Below the pieces are notes generated by a model that saw nothing but the letters and a program-made list of their open reading frames with translations, was not told the origin of the DNA and did not search any database. The position numbers and the translations under genes are program-made. A DNA stretch of 47,055 bases from assembly GCF_005503365.1 (NCBI RefSeq), contig NZ_SCML01000050.1, forward strand, positions 1 through 47,055. The letters run 5' to 3'. Shown piece after piece: positions 25,443-33,895 of the stretch (positions are counted from its first letter, which is position 1; every line of letters begins with the position of its first letter). The stretch comes from Hydrogenophaga sp. 2FB (GTDB lineage: Bacteria > Pseudomonadota > Gammaproteobacteria > Burkholderiales > Burkholderiaceae_C).

Positions 25443-26597
25443 AGCCACGACATCGTGTTCAACAACGCCCGCGTGGTCCTGCCCGACGCGGTGCACCACG
25501 GCAGCGTCTCGGTGAAGCGCGGCCGCATCCACGACGTGAACGGCCATGGCACCGGCGTGACCGGCACCGTCGACCTGGAGGGTGACTACCTCATGCCCGG
25601 CCTGGTGGAGATGCACACCGACAACCTGGAACGCCACCTCATGCCGCGGCCCAAGGTGCAGTGGGCCGAGATGCCGGCGCTGATGGCGCACGACGCCGAG
25701 GTGGTCGCGGCCGGCATCACCACCGTGTTCGACGCCCTCGGCGTGGGTGACGCCGACCCCGACAGCCTGCGCGGCAGCACCTGGCACAAACTGCTGGGCA
25801 CGCTGGAAGACTGCGCGCGCGGCGAGATGCTGCGCGCCGATCACCACCTGCACGTGCGCTGCGAACTGCCGGCGCCCAACACCATCGACCTGTTCGAGCC
25901 GTTCAAGGGCCACGAGCGCCTGTCGCTGATCTCGCTGATGGACCACACACCGGGCCAGCGCCAGTGGGAGAACATCGAACACGCGCGCGTCTATTTCACC
26001 GGCAAGAAGGGCTGGAGCGGCGAGAAGTTCGAGCGCCAGGTGGCGCATTCGGAAGAACTGCAGGCGCAGTACGCCGAACCGCACCGCGCCTACTTCGTGG
26101 ACTACTGCCGCGCGCACGGTATCGCACTCGCCAGCCACGACGACACCACCGTCGCGCATGTGGAACAGGCCCACACCGAAGGTGCCAGCATGTCGGAGTT
26201 TCCGACCACGCTCGCCGCGGCGCAGGCGGCGCACCAGCGCGGCCTGCTCACCGTGATGGGCGGGCCCAACGTGGTGCGCGGCGGCTCGCATTCGGGCAAC
26301 GTGGCCGCCGCCGACCTGGCGCGCCACGGCGTGCTCGACATCCTCTCGTCCGACTATGTGCCGGGCAGCCTGCTGAGCGCGATGCTGCGGTTGGTGAAGG
26401 ACGGCATCACACCCTTGCCGCAAGCGGTCGCCATGGTGAGCCTGAACCCCGCGCGCGCCACGGGCCTGCACGACCGCGGCGCGATCGCGCCCGACCTGCG
26501 TGCCGACCTCATCCAGGTGCGCGTGGTGAACCTGCCCGACGGCAGCCAGCAAGGGGTGGTGCGCGGTGTGTGGCGCGAAGGCCGGCGCGTGATGTGA
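25440..26597 (+). CDS. phnM: Alpha-D-ribose 1-methylphosphonate 5-triphosphate diphosphatase PhnM
   Basis: A 385-residue amidohydrolase-fold protein that removes diphosphate from the C-P lyase intermediate. Motifs: MPGLVEMHTDNLERH (metal ligands), ITTVFDALGVGD, ASHDDTTVAHVEQA, and SSDYVPGSLLSAMLRL with the late Asp. The start at 25440 is set by the GGAGGG in the repeat element; the in-frame upstream codons belong to that element and are rejected as coding. Last gene of the phnG-M unit; the phnC promoter follows. Confidence 0.94.
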   Translation: MSHDIVFNNARVVLPDAVHHGSVSVKRGRIHDVNGHGTGVTGTVDLEGDYLMPGLVEMHTDNLERHLMPRPKVQWAEMPALMAHDAEVVAAGITTVFDALGVGDADPDSLRGSTWHKLLGTLEDCARGEMLRADHHLHVRCELPAPNTIDLFEPFKGHERLSLISLMDHTPGQRQWENIEHARVYFTGKKGWSGEKFERQVAHSEELQAQYAEPHRAYFVDYCRAHGIALASHDDTTVAHVEQAHTEGASMSEFPTTLAAAQAAHQRGLLTVMGGPNVVRGGSHSGNVAAADLARHGVLDILSSDYVPGSLLSAMLRLVKDGITPLPQAVAMVSLNPARATGLHDRGAIAPDLRADLIQVRVVNLPDGSQQGVVRGVWREGRRVM

Positions 26598-26615
26598 CCC
26601 TAAAGTTTCCCGAGA

Positions 26616-26633
26616 GCGTCAAGAAACTGTCAC
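26616..26633 (+). promoter_or_regulatory. Candidate Pho box before phnC
   Basis: GCGTCAA (26616-26622), four bases GAAA, CTGTCAC (26627-26633): two direct 7-bp repeats with the spacing of the PhoB consensus (CTGTCAT, four bases, CTGTCAT). The second copy matches 6 of 7 and the first 4 of 7. A -10-like TATAGA lies at 26655-26660, farther than the usual 10-11 bp. Phosphate control of phnCDE would be expected biologically. Confidence 0.45.
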
Positions 26634-26651
26634 AGCTTCTCCCGACACTGC

Positions 26652-26663
26652 TTGTATAGACAT
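26652..26663 (+). promoter_or_regulatory. PhnF operator before phnC
   Basis: TTGTATAGACAT matches the phnF/phnG site in 11 of 12 positions. It lies 18 bp before the phnC start, overlapping the probable -10 element, a position suited to repression. Confidence 0.65.
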
Positions 26664-26681
26664 CTTGAACGGACGAACACC

Positions 26682-27545
26682 ATGACGCTGAGCATCCGCC
26701 ACCTCGACAAACATTTCGCCAACGGCAAGCACGCGCTGCGCGACATCAACCTGGAAATCGCCCAAGGCGAGATGGTGGCGCTGATCGGCGCCTCCGGCTC
26801 GGGCAAGTCCACCTTGCTGCGCCACATCGCCGGCCTCATGCCGGCCGACGCGGGCAGCCAGGCCTGCATCGAGATCGACGGGCGCTGCGTGCAACGCGGC
26901 GGCGCCATCCAGAGCGACGTGCGCCACATCCGCTCGCAAGTGGGCTTCGTGTTCCAGCAGTTCAACCTGGTCGATCGCCTGCCGGTGCTGGTCAACGTGC
27001 TCGTGGGCCGCCTGCACCGCATGCCGTGGTGGCGCAGCTGGTTCCAGCTTTTCAACCGACAGGAACGCGCGCTGGCGCTGGAAGCGCTGGACCGCGTGGG
27101 CATCGCCGACTGCCACGCGCAGCGCGCCTCCACGCTCTCGGGCGGACAACAACAACGCGCCGCGATCGCGCGCACGCTGGTGCAGGGCGCGCGCGTGGTG
27201 CTGGCCGACGAACCGATCGCCTCGCTCGACCCCGAGGCCTCGCGCAACGTCATGGAGATGCTCGCGCGCATCAACCGCGAAGACGGCAGCACGGTGGTGG
27301 TCTCGTTGCACCAGGTCGACATGGCCAAGCGCTTCTGCCGCCGCGTGATCGCGCTGCACCAGGGCCGCGTGGTGTACGACGGCCCGGCCAGCCAACTCTC
27401 CACCGCGCTGCTGCGCGATCTCTACGGCATGCAGGCCGACGAAATTCTGAACGGCAGCGAGTTCATCCACGGTGGCACCGTGGTTCCCATGAATCCACCC
27501 ATTCCTGCCCCCGCCTGGCACCAGCCGGTGGCGCACGCCGCCTGA
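26682..27545 (+). CDS. phnC: Phosphonate ABC transporter ATP-binding protein PhnC
   Basis: A 287-residue ABC ATPase. Walker A GASGSGKST, Q-loop VGFVFQQFNLVDRL, signature LSGGQQQRAA, Walker B VVLADEPIASLDPE, switch VSLHQVDMA. NVLVGRLHRMPWWRSWFQ is the typical PhnC segment. The C-terminus has about 30 residues rich in Pro and His beyond the usual end (NPPIPAPAWHQPVAHAA). Starts a new transcription unit after phnM, with its own PhnF site. Confidence 0.94.
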   Translation: MTLSIRHLDKHFANGKHALRDINLEIAQGEMVALIGASGSGKSTLLRHIAGLMPADAGSQACIEIDGRCVQRGGAIQSDVRHIRSQVGFVFQQFNLVDRLPVLVNVLVGRLHRMPWWRSWFQLFNRQERALALEALDRVGIADCHAQRASTLSGGQQQRAAIARTLVQGARVVLADEPIASLDPEASRNVMEMLARINREDGSTVVVSLHQVDMAKRFCRRVIALHQGRVVYDGPASQLSTALLRDLYGMQADEILNGSEFIHGGTVVPMNPPIPAPAWHQPVAHAA

Positions 27546-27597
27546 GCCTGGCGCATCTTTTTCTCCCAACCCTTCACATCCATCAGGAGCGTTCTCC

Positions 27598-28551
27598 ATG
27601 TTTCCCATGTTCAAACATTCCGTCGCCGCTTTGGCCCTGGGCCTCGGCCTGGCCACCGCGCAGGCCCAGGACATCAACTTCGGCATCATCTCCACCGAGT
27701 CCACGCAGAACCTCAAGGCCGACTGGCAGCCCTTGCTGGAAGACATGGAGAAGCAGACCGGCCTGAAGGTCAAGGCCTTCTTCGCGCCCGACTACGCCGG
27801 CATCATCGAAGGCATGCGCTTTGCCAAGGTGCAGGTGGCCTGGCTGGGCAACAAGTCGGCGATGGAGGCCGTGGACCGCGCCAACGGCGAGGTGTTCGCG
27901 CAGATGGTCAACGCCGATGGCACGCAGGGCTACTACTCGCACCTGGTGGTGAACGCCGAGAGCCCGCTGAACAACCTCGATGACGTGCTCAAGAACGGCA
28001 AGTCGCTGAGCTTCGGCAACGGCGACCCGAACTCCACCAGCGGCTTCCTGGTGCCCGGCTTCTACGTCTTCGCGCAGAACAAGATCGACGCCAAGACGCA
28101 TTTCAAGATCGTGCGCAGCGCGAACCACGAAACCAACGCGCTGGCCGCGGCCAACAAGCAGGTCGACGTCGCCGTGACCAACAGCGAGACCATGGACAAG
28201 CTGGTCGAGCGCCAGCCCGAGAAGTTCAAGATGATCAAGATCGTCTGGACCTCGCCGCTGATTCCGCTGGACCCGCTGGTGATGCACAAGGGTCTGCCGG
28301 AGGCCACCAAGACCAAGCTCAAGAACTTCTTCTACAACTACGCCAAGACCGATGCCCGCGAGAAGGACATCGTGATGAAGATCTCCAAGCTCTCGGGCTT
28401 CAAGCCGTCCACCAACGACCAGCTCAAGCCGATCCGCCAGCTCGACCTGTTCGCCAAGCGCAACAAGATCGAAGCCGACGCGACGATGGCCGAGGCCGAC
28501 AAGAAGGCCCAGATGGCGCAGATCGATCAGCAGATCGCGTTGCTGAAGTAA
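27598..28551 (+). CDS. phnD: Phosphonate-binding periplasmic protein PhnD
   Basis: A 317-residue binding protein with a Sec signal (FKHSVAALALGLGLATAQAQ; cleavage after AQA). The mature N-terminus DINFGIISTESTQNLKADW and YAGIIEGMRFAKVQVAWLG are characteristic of PhnD; the Ser/Thr of TSGFLVPGFY helps bind the phosphonate. A Shine-Dalgarno AGGAGCG precedes 27598. Delivers phosphonates to PhnE/PhnC. Confidence 0.95.
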   Translation: MFPMFKHSVAALALGLGLATAQAQDINFGIISTESTQNLKADWQPLLEDMEKQTGLKVKAFFAPDYAGIIEGMRFAKVQVAWLGNKSAMEAVDRANGEVFAQMVNADGTQGYYSHLVVNAESPLNNLDDVLKNGKSLSFGNGDPNSTSGFLVPGFYVFAQNKIDAKTHFKIVRSANHETNALAAANKQVDVAVTNSETMDKLVERQPEKFKMIKIVWTSPLIPLDPLVMHKGLPEATKTKLKNFFYNYAKTDAREKDIVMKISKLSGFKPSTNDQLKPIRQLDLFAKRNKIEADATMAEADKKAQMAQIDQQIALLK

Positions 28552-28573
28552 ACGATTCCGTCGGCCATCCCCC

Positions 28574-29380
28574 ATGACCACGCTCTCTTCGTCCAAATGG
28601 CTGGTGGCTGCCGAGAACGCCTCACCGAAACACGGCCTGCTCTGGTACCTGTCCTGGGGCGCGCTGCTGGCGCTGCTCGCGGCCTCGTGGCAGGGCGCCG
28701 ACATGCGGCCGCTCGCGCTCATCAGCGACTCGGGCAACATGGCGGCCTACGCGTCGGAGTTCTTCCCGCCCAACTTCGCGGACTGGCGCATCTACGTGCA
28801 CGAGATGGTCATCACGCTGCAGATTGCGCTGTGGGGCACCGCACTGGCCGTGCTCACCGCGATCCCGCTGTCGCTGCTGGCCTCGAGCAACATCGTGCCG
28901 TGGTGGGTGTACCAGCCGGTGCGCCGCCTGCTCGACGCGTTCCGCGCGATCAACGAGGTGGTGTTCGCCATGCTCTTCGTGGTGGCCGTGGGCCTGGGCC
29001 CGTTCGCGGGTGTGCTGGCGTTGTGGATCCACACGGCGGGCACGCTGGCCAAGCTGTTCTCCGAAGCGGTGGAGGCGATCGACCCGCAGCCGGTCGAAGG
29101 CATCCGCTCCACCGGCGCGTCGGCGCTGCACGAAATCGTCTACGGCGTGATCCCGCAGGTCATGCCGCTGTGGATCTCGTACACGCTCTACCGCTTTGAG
29201 GCGAACGTGCGCTCGGCCTCGGTGGTGGGCATGGTGGGCGCGGGCGGCATCGGCGTGGTGCTGTGGGAAATCATCCGCGGCTTCCAGTACGCCGAGACCT
29301 GCGCCGTGATGATCATCATCATCGTGACCGTCACCGCGATCGACATGATCTCGGCGCGCATTCGCCAGGTGGCGGTCTGA
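28574..29380 (+). CDS. phnE: Phosphonate ABC transporter permease PhnE
   Basis: A 268-residue membrane protein with about six hydrophobic segments. Typical motifs: LQIALWGTALAVLTAIPLSL, RRLLDAFRAINEVVFAMLF, and the EAA loop EGIRSTGASALHEIVYGVIP. Single phnE gene, 22 bp after phnD and 1 bp before the HD-domain gene. Confidence 0.94.
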   Translation: MTTLSSSKWLVAAENASPKHGLLWYLSWGALLALLAASWQGADMRPLALISDSGNMAAYASEFFPPNFADWRIYVHEMVITLQIALWGTALAVLTAIPLSLLASSNIVPWWVYQPVRRLLDAFRAINEVVFAMLFVVAVGLGPFAGVLALWIHTAGTLAKLFSEAVEAIDPQPVEGIRSTGASALHEIVYGVIPQVMPLWISYTLYRFEANVRSASVVGMVGAGGIGVVLWEIIRGFQYAETCAVMIIIIVTVTAIDMISARIRQVAV

Positions 29381-29381
29381 C

Positions 29382-29933
29382 ATGGCACTGAGTCTGAACG
29401 ACATCGTCCTGCTGCTGCAGACCCGCGGCGAAGCGCAGTACGGCCAGGAAGCGGTGAGCCAGTTGCAGCACGCGCTGCAGTGCGCTCACCTGGCCGAGAC
29501 GGCGGGCGAACGGCCCGAGGTGGTCGTGGCCGCCTTGCTGCACGACCTGGGGCATTTGCTGGCCGCCGAACAGGCCGCGTCGGCCGAGCCACCGCCCGAC
29601 CAGGACGACCTGCACCAGTTCATGGCCCTGCCATTTCTGCGCGGCGTGTTCCCCGACAGCGTGCTCGCGCCGATCCGCCTGCACGTGGATGCCAAGCGCT
29701 ACCTGTGCCTGATCGAAGCGGGTTACTGGACGCGGCTATCACCCGCGTCCAAGGCCAGCCTGGAACAGCAGGGCGGCATTTTCACCACCGCGCAGGGCGA
29801 GGCGTTTGCGCGCGTGCCCCATTCGCTCAGCGCGGTGCGCCTGCGGCGCTACGACGACCTGGCCAAGGTGCCGGGCCAGGCCGTGCCCGACCTGGGGCAC
29901 TACCGGACCGTGATGGAGAGCGTGGCCTTGTAG
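29382..29933 (+). CDS. Phosphonate-operon HD-domain protein (PhnZ-like, mixed-valent diiron oxygenase family)
   Basis: A 183-residue HD protein of the group found in phosphonate operons. Putative di-iron ligands: His30, His54-Asp55 (LLHDLGH with His58), His78 and His101 (RLHVDAKRY). The pair Tyr20/Glu23 has the same spacing as the substrate-gating Tyr24/Glu27 of PhnZ as I recall it. PhnZ cleaves (R)-2-amino-1-hydroxyethylphosphonate to glycine and phosphate after PhnY hydroxylation, but no phnY is in this locus. Starts 1 bp after phnE, so co-transcribed. The stop is 4 bp from the convergent fdsD. Confidence 0.85.
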   Translation: MALSLNDIVLLLQTRGEAQYGQEAVSQLQHALQCAHLAETAGERPEVVVAALLHDLGHLLAAEQAASAEPPPDQDDLHQFMALPFLRGVFPDSVLAPIRLHVDAKRYLCLIEAGYWTRLSPASKASLEQQGGIFTTAQGEAFARVPHSLSAVRLRRYDDLAKVPGQAVPDLGHYRTVMESVAL

Positions 29934-29937
29934 GCCT

Positions 29938-30174
29938 TCAGCTCGCGGAGACGATCGAGGCCCGCCGCGTGTGGATCGCTTGCGCGACCAGCGGGCTGAG
30001 ACCCGAGCTGTCTCCCGCGCGATCGGCGTGTTCCAGCAACAGCGTGCGCATGCGCGGCTCCCAGTAGCGCTTCAGGTGCGTCGCGATGCCGTCCAGCGCT
30101 TCTTCCTGGTCGGGCATCGACTCGAAGAATTCGCCGATGCGGTTGGCCATCTGAACCAGGTTGTCAATGTCCAT
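29938..30174 (-). CDS. fdsD: Formate dehydrogenase delta subunit FdsD
   Basis: A 78-residue protein, start at 30174 (MDIDNLVQMANRIGEFFESM). The pattern VQMANRIG..F...P...EA and the later HLKRYWEPRMR are typical of FdsD, a small subunit needed for an active, stable Fds formate dehydrogenase. It overlaps the fdhD end by 11 bp and is the last gene of the fds operon. Confidence 0.9.
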   Translation of the reverse strand: MDIDNLVQMANRIGEFFESMPDQEEALDGIATHLKRYWEPRMRTLLLEHADRAGDSSGLSPLVAQAIHTRRASIVSAS

Positions 30175-31009
30175 GGGCTTGAGCTTGAAGAGGCAATGAA
30201 AAGCGTTCGGGGAAGGTATAGACCACGCAGTCGTCGCCGCGCACAAAGCCGGCGAGGGCAACGCCCAGGTCTTGCGCGGTGCGCACGGCGAGGGCGGTCG
30301 GGGCTGAGACGGCCGACAACAGACCGACGCCGATCGCAGCCGTCTTCTGCACCATTTCAAAACTGGCGCGGCTGGTGATGGTGACGAAGCCGTCGCTAGC
30401 ATCCTCACCGGCGCGCAGCATGGCGCCAATCAATTTGTCCAGCGCGTTGTGGCGGCCCACGTCTTCGCGAACGAGGCGGACCGCGCCATCTCGTGCGCAC
30501 CAGGCGGCGGCATGGGTGGCCCCGGTGAGGTGTTGCATGGCTTGCCGGGTTTGCAGTTCGCGTTGGGCCAAGGCCAAGGCAGCGATGGCCACGGAGGTTG
30601 GTTGTACGCGTGGCAGCTCGCGCCGCACCTGTGCCAGGCTGTCGGTGCCACACAGGCCGCAGCCGGTGCGGCCCGCCATGGTGCGCCGCCGTTCCTTCAG
30701 GCGCCATTCGCAGGCAGCGGCCACTTCCAGCCGAAGTTCAATGCCGCCTTCGACCGGTTGCGCTTCCACGCCGTAGAGCTCCCCGGGCGATTCGAGCAAT
30801 CCCTCGGTGATCGAGAATCCGAGCGCAAAGTCTTCGAGGTCTTCGGGGCTGGCGAGCATGACGGCGTGCGACACGCCGTTGAACACCAGCGCAACGGGAG
30901 CTTCGTCGGCGATCCAGTCGGTGCGCGGCGTGGCTTGCGCGTGGCGCCATTCGGTCACCTGCGCAGCGCACACGCCCTGCGGGACCGCGCCGACATCCAG
31001 AGGTTTCAC
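30164..31009 (-). CDS. fdhD: Formate dehydrogenase accessory sulfurtransferase FdhD (FdsC)
   Basis: A 281-residue protein with the family motif GRTGCGLCGTDSL; Cys117 and Cys120 match the pair Cys121/Cys124 of E. coli FdhD that carries sulfur to the molybdenum cofactor. EDVGRHNALDKLIG is also conserved. The start is GTG at 31009, overlapping the fdsA stop as GTGA, the same coupling as elsewhere in the operon. It provides the sulfido ligand of the bis-MGD cofactor. Confidence 0.93.
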   Translation of the reverse strand: MKPLDVGAVPQGVCAAQVTEWRHAQATPRTDWIADEAPVALVFNGVSHAVMLASPEDLEDFALGFSITEGLLESPGELYGVEAQPVEGGIELRLEVAAACEWRLKERRRTMAGRTGCGLCGTDSLAQVRRELPRVQPTSVAIAALALAQRELQTRQAMQHLTGATHAAAWCARDGAVRLVREDVGRHNALDKLIGAMLRAGEDASDGFVTITSRASFEMVQKTAAIGVGLLSAVSAPTALAVRTAQDLGVALAGFVRGDDCVVYTFPERFSLPLQAQAHGH

Positions 31010-33885
31010 TTGCCGGTCACCATTTCGACGTTGCGTGCCTGCGCGAGCAAGTCCAGCTGCTGCTCGTTGAACGCCGCGTAGTCGCGCTGCCAGTCGGATG
31101 GCTGCATCACCTTGGTCACCTGCACCGCGGTCACTTTGTACTCGGGACAGTTGGTGGCCCAGTCGGAGTTGTCCGTCGTGATGACGTTGGCGCCCGACTC
31201 GGGGAAGTGGAAGGTGGTGTAGACCACGCCGGGCTGCATGCGTTCGCTTATCTGCGCGCGCAGCACGGTATGGCCCGCGCGGCTGGCAATGCCCACCCAG
31301 TCGCCTTCCTGCACGCCACGCTCTTCGGCATCGTGCGGATGCAGTTCGAGCCGGTCTTCTTCGTGCCACTGGTTGTTGTCGGTGCGCCGCGTCTGCGCCC
31401 CCACGTTGTACTGCGACAGCACACGGCCGGTGGTGAGCAGCAGGGGGAAACGCTTGGTGATTTTCTCTTGCGTGGGCACGTACTGGGTGTTGAAGAACTT
31501 GCCCTTGCCGCGCACGAAACCGTCGACGTGCATCAACGCTGTGCCGGCTTCGTCCGTGCTCTCGTTGCAAGGCCATTGCACGCTGCCCAGCCGGTCGATC
31601 TTCTCGTACGACACGCCCGCGAAGCTCGGTGTGAGCGAGGCGATCTCTTCCATGATCTGCTCGGGGTGGTCGTAGTGCATCGGGTAGCCCAGCGCGTTCG
31701 CCAGCTTCACCGTGACCTCCCAGTCGGCCAGGCCCGGGATCGGTGGCATGGCCTGGCGCACGCGGCTGATGCGCCGTTCGGCGTTGGTGAAGGTGCCGTC
31801 TTTTTCCAGGAAGCTGGTGCCCGGCAGCAGCACGTGTGCGTACTTCGCGGTTTCGTTGAGGAAGATGTCCTGCACCACGATGCATTCCATGGCGGACAGC
31901 GCGGCGGCCACGTGCTGCGTGTTGGGATCGCTCTGCACGATGTCTTCGCCCTGGCAGTACAGGCCCAGGAAGCTGCCGCCCAGCGCCGCGTCGAACATGT
32001 TCGGAATGCGCAGCCCGGGCTCGGGGCTGATGTCCACGCCCCAGGCCGCTTCGAACTGGCTGCGCACCGTGGTGTCGCTGATGTGGCGGTAGCCCGGCAG
32101 CTCGTGTGGGAAGCTGCCCATGTCGCAGCTGCCTTGCACGTTGTTCTGGCCGCGCAGCGGGTTCACGCCCACGCCTTCGCGGCCCACCATGCCGCAGGCC
32201 ATGGCCAGGTTGGCGATGCCGATCACCATGGTCGAACCTTGCGCGTGTTCGGTCACGCCGAGGCCGTAGTAGATGGCGGAGTTCGGGCCGCTGGCGTAGA
32301 GGCGGGCGGCTGCGCGCACGTCGGTCGCAGGCACGCCGGTGACGGCCTCGAACGCCTCGGGCGAGTTCTCCGGCAGCGCCACGAAGGCGCGCCAGTGGTT
32401 GAAGCTCTTGGTGTCGCAGCGTTCCTGCACGAAAGCCTCGTTCACCAGCCCTTCGGTGACGACCACGTGCGCCATGGCCGTGATCATGGCCACGTTGGTG
32501 CCGGGGCGCAGCGCCAGGTGGTGCTGCGCGCGAATGTGCGGCGATTCGACCAGCTCGATGCGGCGTGGGTCGACCACCACCAGTTGCGCGCCTTCGCGAA
32601 TGCGCCGCTTCATGCGCGAGGCAAACACCGGGTGCGCGTCGGTCGGGTTGGCGCCGATGACGAGGATGACGTCGGCCTCCTCCACGCTCTTGAAGGTCTG
32701 CGTGCCGGCCGACGTGCCGTAGGTTTGCCCCAGGCCGTAGCCGGTCGGCGAGTGGCACACGCGCGCGCAGGTGTCGACGTTGTTGGTGCCGAACGCGGCG
32801 CGCACCAGCTTTTGCACGAGGTAGGTTTCTTCGTTGGTGCAACGGCTGGAGGTGATGCCACCAACCGCGTCTTTGCCGTGCTTGGCCTGGATGCGTTTGA
32901 ACTCGCTGGCGGCGTGGTTGATGGCCTCGTCCCACGACACTTCCTGCCACGGGTCGGTGATCTTCGCGCGGATCATGGGCTTGGTGATGCGGTCGTTGTG
33001 CGTGGCGTAGCCCCAGGCGAAGCGCCCCTTCACACAGCTGTGGCCTTCGTTGGCTTTGCCGTCTTTCCACGGCACCATGCGCACCACCGTGTTGCCTTTC
33101 ATCTCGGCTTTGAAGCCGCAGCCGACACCGCAGTACGCGCAGGTGGTGAGCACGCTGTGTTCGCCCTGGCCGAGTTCGATGACGCTCTTCTCGCTCAGCG
33201 TGGCGGTCGGGCAGGCTTCGACGCAGGCGCCGCAGCTCACGCAATCGCTCTCCATGAACGGCTGGTCCTGGCCCGCCGACACGTGGCTGTCGAAGCCGCG
33301 GCCGGAGATCGTCAGCGCGAAGGTGCCCTGCGTTTCCTCGCAGGCGCGCACGCAGCGGTTGCAGACGATGCACTTGCTCGGGTCGAACGTGAAGTACGGG
33401 TTGGACTCGTCCTTCTTCGCGTCGGTGTGGTGCTTGCCAGCGGCCGCGCCGACCCCATAACGAACGTTGCGCAGGCCCGTCACGCCGGCCATGTCCTGCA
33501 GCTCGCAGTTGCCGTTGGCGCTGCAGGTCAGGCAGTCCAGTGGGTGGTCGCTGATGTAGAGCTCCATCACGCCCTTGCGCAGCTCCTGCAGCTTGGGGGT
33601 TTGCGTGCGCACGACCATGCCGGCTTCGACGGGCGTGGTGCACGAAGCGGGGAAGCCCTTGCGGCCTTCGACCTCCACCAGGCACAGGCGGCAGGAACCG
33701 AAGGGCTCCAGGCTGTCGGTGGCGCAGAGCTTGGGCACCTGCACGCCCGCGTCCGCGGCGGCGCGCATCAGCGACGTGCCTTCCGGCACGCTGACGGCGC
33801 TGCCGTCGATGGTCAGGGTGACGGTCTTCGCGGACACGCGCTGGGGCGTGCCGCGGTCGATCTCGACTTTCAGGTATTGCAGCAT
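31006..33885 (-). CDS. fdsA: NAD-dependent formate dehydrogenase alpha subunit FdsA (molybdenum)
   Basis: A 959-residue catalytic subunit. The N-terminal 2Fe-2S domain is at about residues 20-100 (FGSCRLCLVEVEG), then a His/Cys cluster site (CLTCSANGNCELQ), two 4Fe-4S sets (CIVCNRCVRACEE and CVSCGACVEACPT), and the Mo-bis-MGD domain with its own 4Fe-4S motif (CAYCGVGCGF). The Mo ligand is Cys377 in ARVCHSPTGYG, with neighbouring His378. It is cysteine, not selenocysteine: the codon is TGC. Length matches Rhodobacter and Cupriavidus FdsA. Oxidises formate to CO2. Confidence 0.96.
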   Translation of the reverse strand: MLQYLKVEIDRGTPQRVSAKTVTLTIDGSAVSVPEGTSLMRAAADAGVQVPKLCATDSLEPFGSCRLCLVEVEGRKGFPASCTTPVEAGMVVRTQTPKLQELRKGVMELYISDHPLDCLTCSANGNCELQDMAGVTGLRNVRYGVGAAAGKHHTDAKKDESNPYFTFDPSKCIVCNRCVRACEETQGTFALTISGRGFDSHVSAGQDQPFMESDCVSCGACVEACPTATLSEKSVIELGQGEHSVLTTCAYCGVGCGFKAEMKGNTVVRMVPWKDGKANEGHSCVKGRFAWGYATHNDRITKPMIRAKITDPWQEVSWDEAINHAASEFKRIQAKHGKDAVGGITSSRCTNEETYLVQKLVRAAFGTNNVDTCARVCHSPTGYGLGQTYGTSAGTQTFKSVEEADVILVIGANPTDAHPVFASRMKRRIREGAQLVVVDPRRIELVESPHIRAQHHLALRPGTNVAMITAMAHVVVTEGLVNEAFVQERCDTKSFNHWRAFVALPENSPEAFEAVTGVPATDVRAAARLYASGPNSAIYYGLGVTEHAQGSTMVIGIANLAMACGMVGREGVGVNPLRGQNNVQGSCDMGSFPHELPGYRHISDTTVRSQFEAAWGVDISPEPGLRIPNMFDAALGGSFLGLYCQGEDIVQSDPNTQHVAAALSAMECIVVQDIFLNETAKYAHVLLPGTSFLEKDGTFTNAERRISRVRQAMPPIPGLADWEVTVKLANALGYPMHYDHPEQIMEEIASLTPSFAGVSYEKIDRLGSVQWPCNESTDEAGTALMHVDGFVRGKGKFFNTQYVPTQEKITKRFPLLLTTGRVLSQYNVGAQTRRTDNNQWHEEDRLELHPHDAEERGVQEGDWVGIASRAGHTVLRAQISERMQPGVVYTTFHFPESGANVITTDNSDWATNCPEYKVTAVQVTKVMQPSDWQRDYAAFNEQQLDLLAQARNVEMVTGK

Positions 33886-33895
33886 CGGGGTGTCC

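Noticed and set aside
30212..30224. GGTATAGACCA-like sequence resembling a PhnF site
   Set aside because: It lies inside the fdhD coding end (Val-Tyr-Thr codons) and not in a promoter, so it is taken as coincidence.
30164..33685. Very long minus-strand frame of 1173 codons ending as FdhD
   Set aside because: Only the last 281 codons are FdhD; the upstream part is a shifted shadow of fdsA. The GTG at 31009 overlapping the fdsA stop is the real start.
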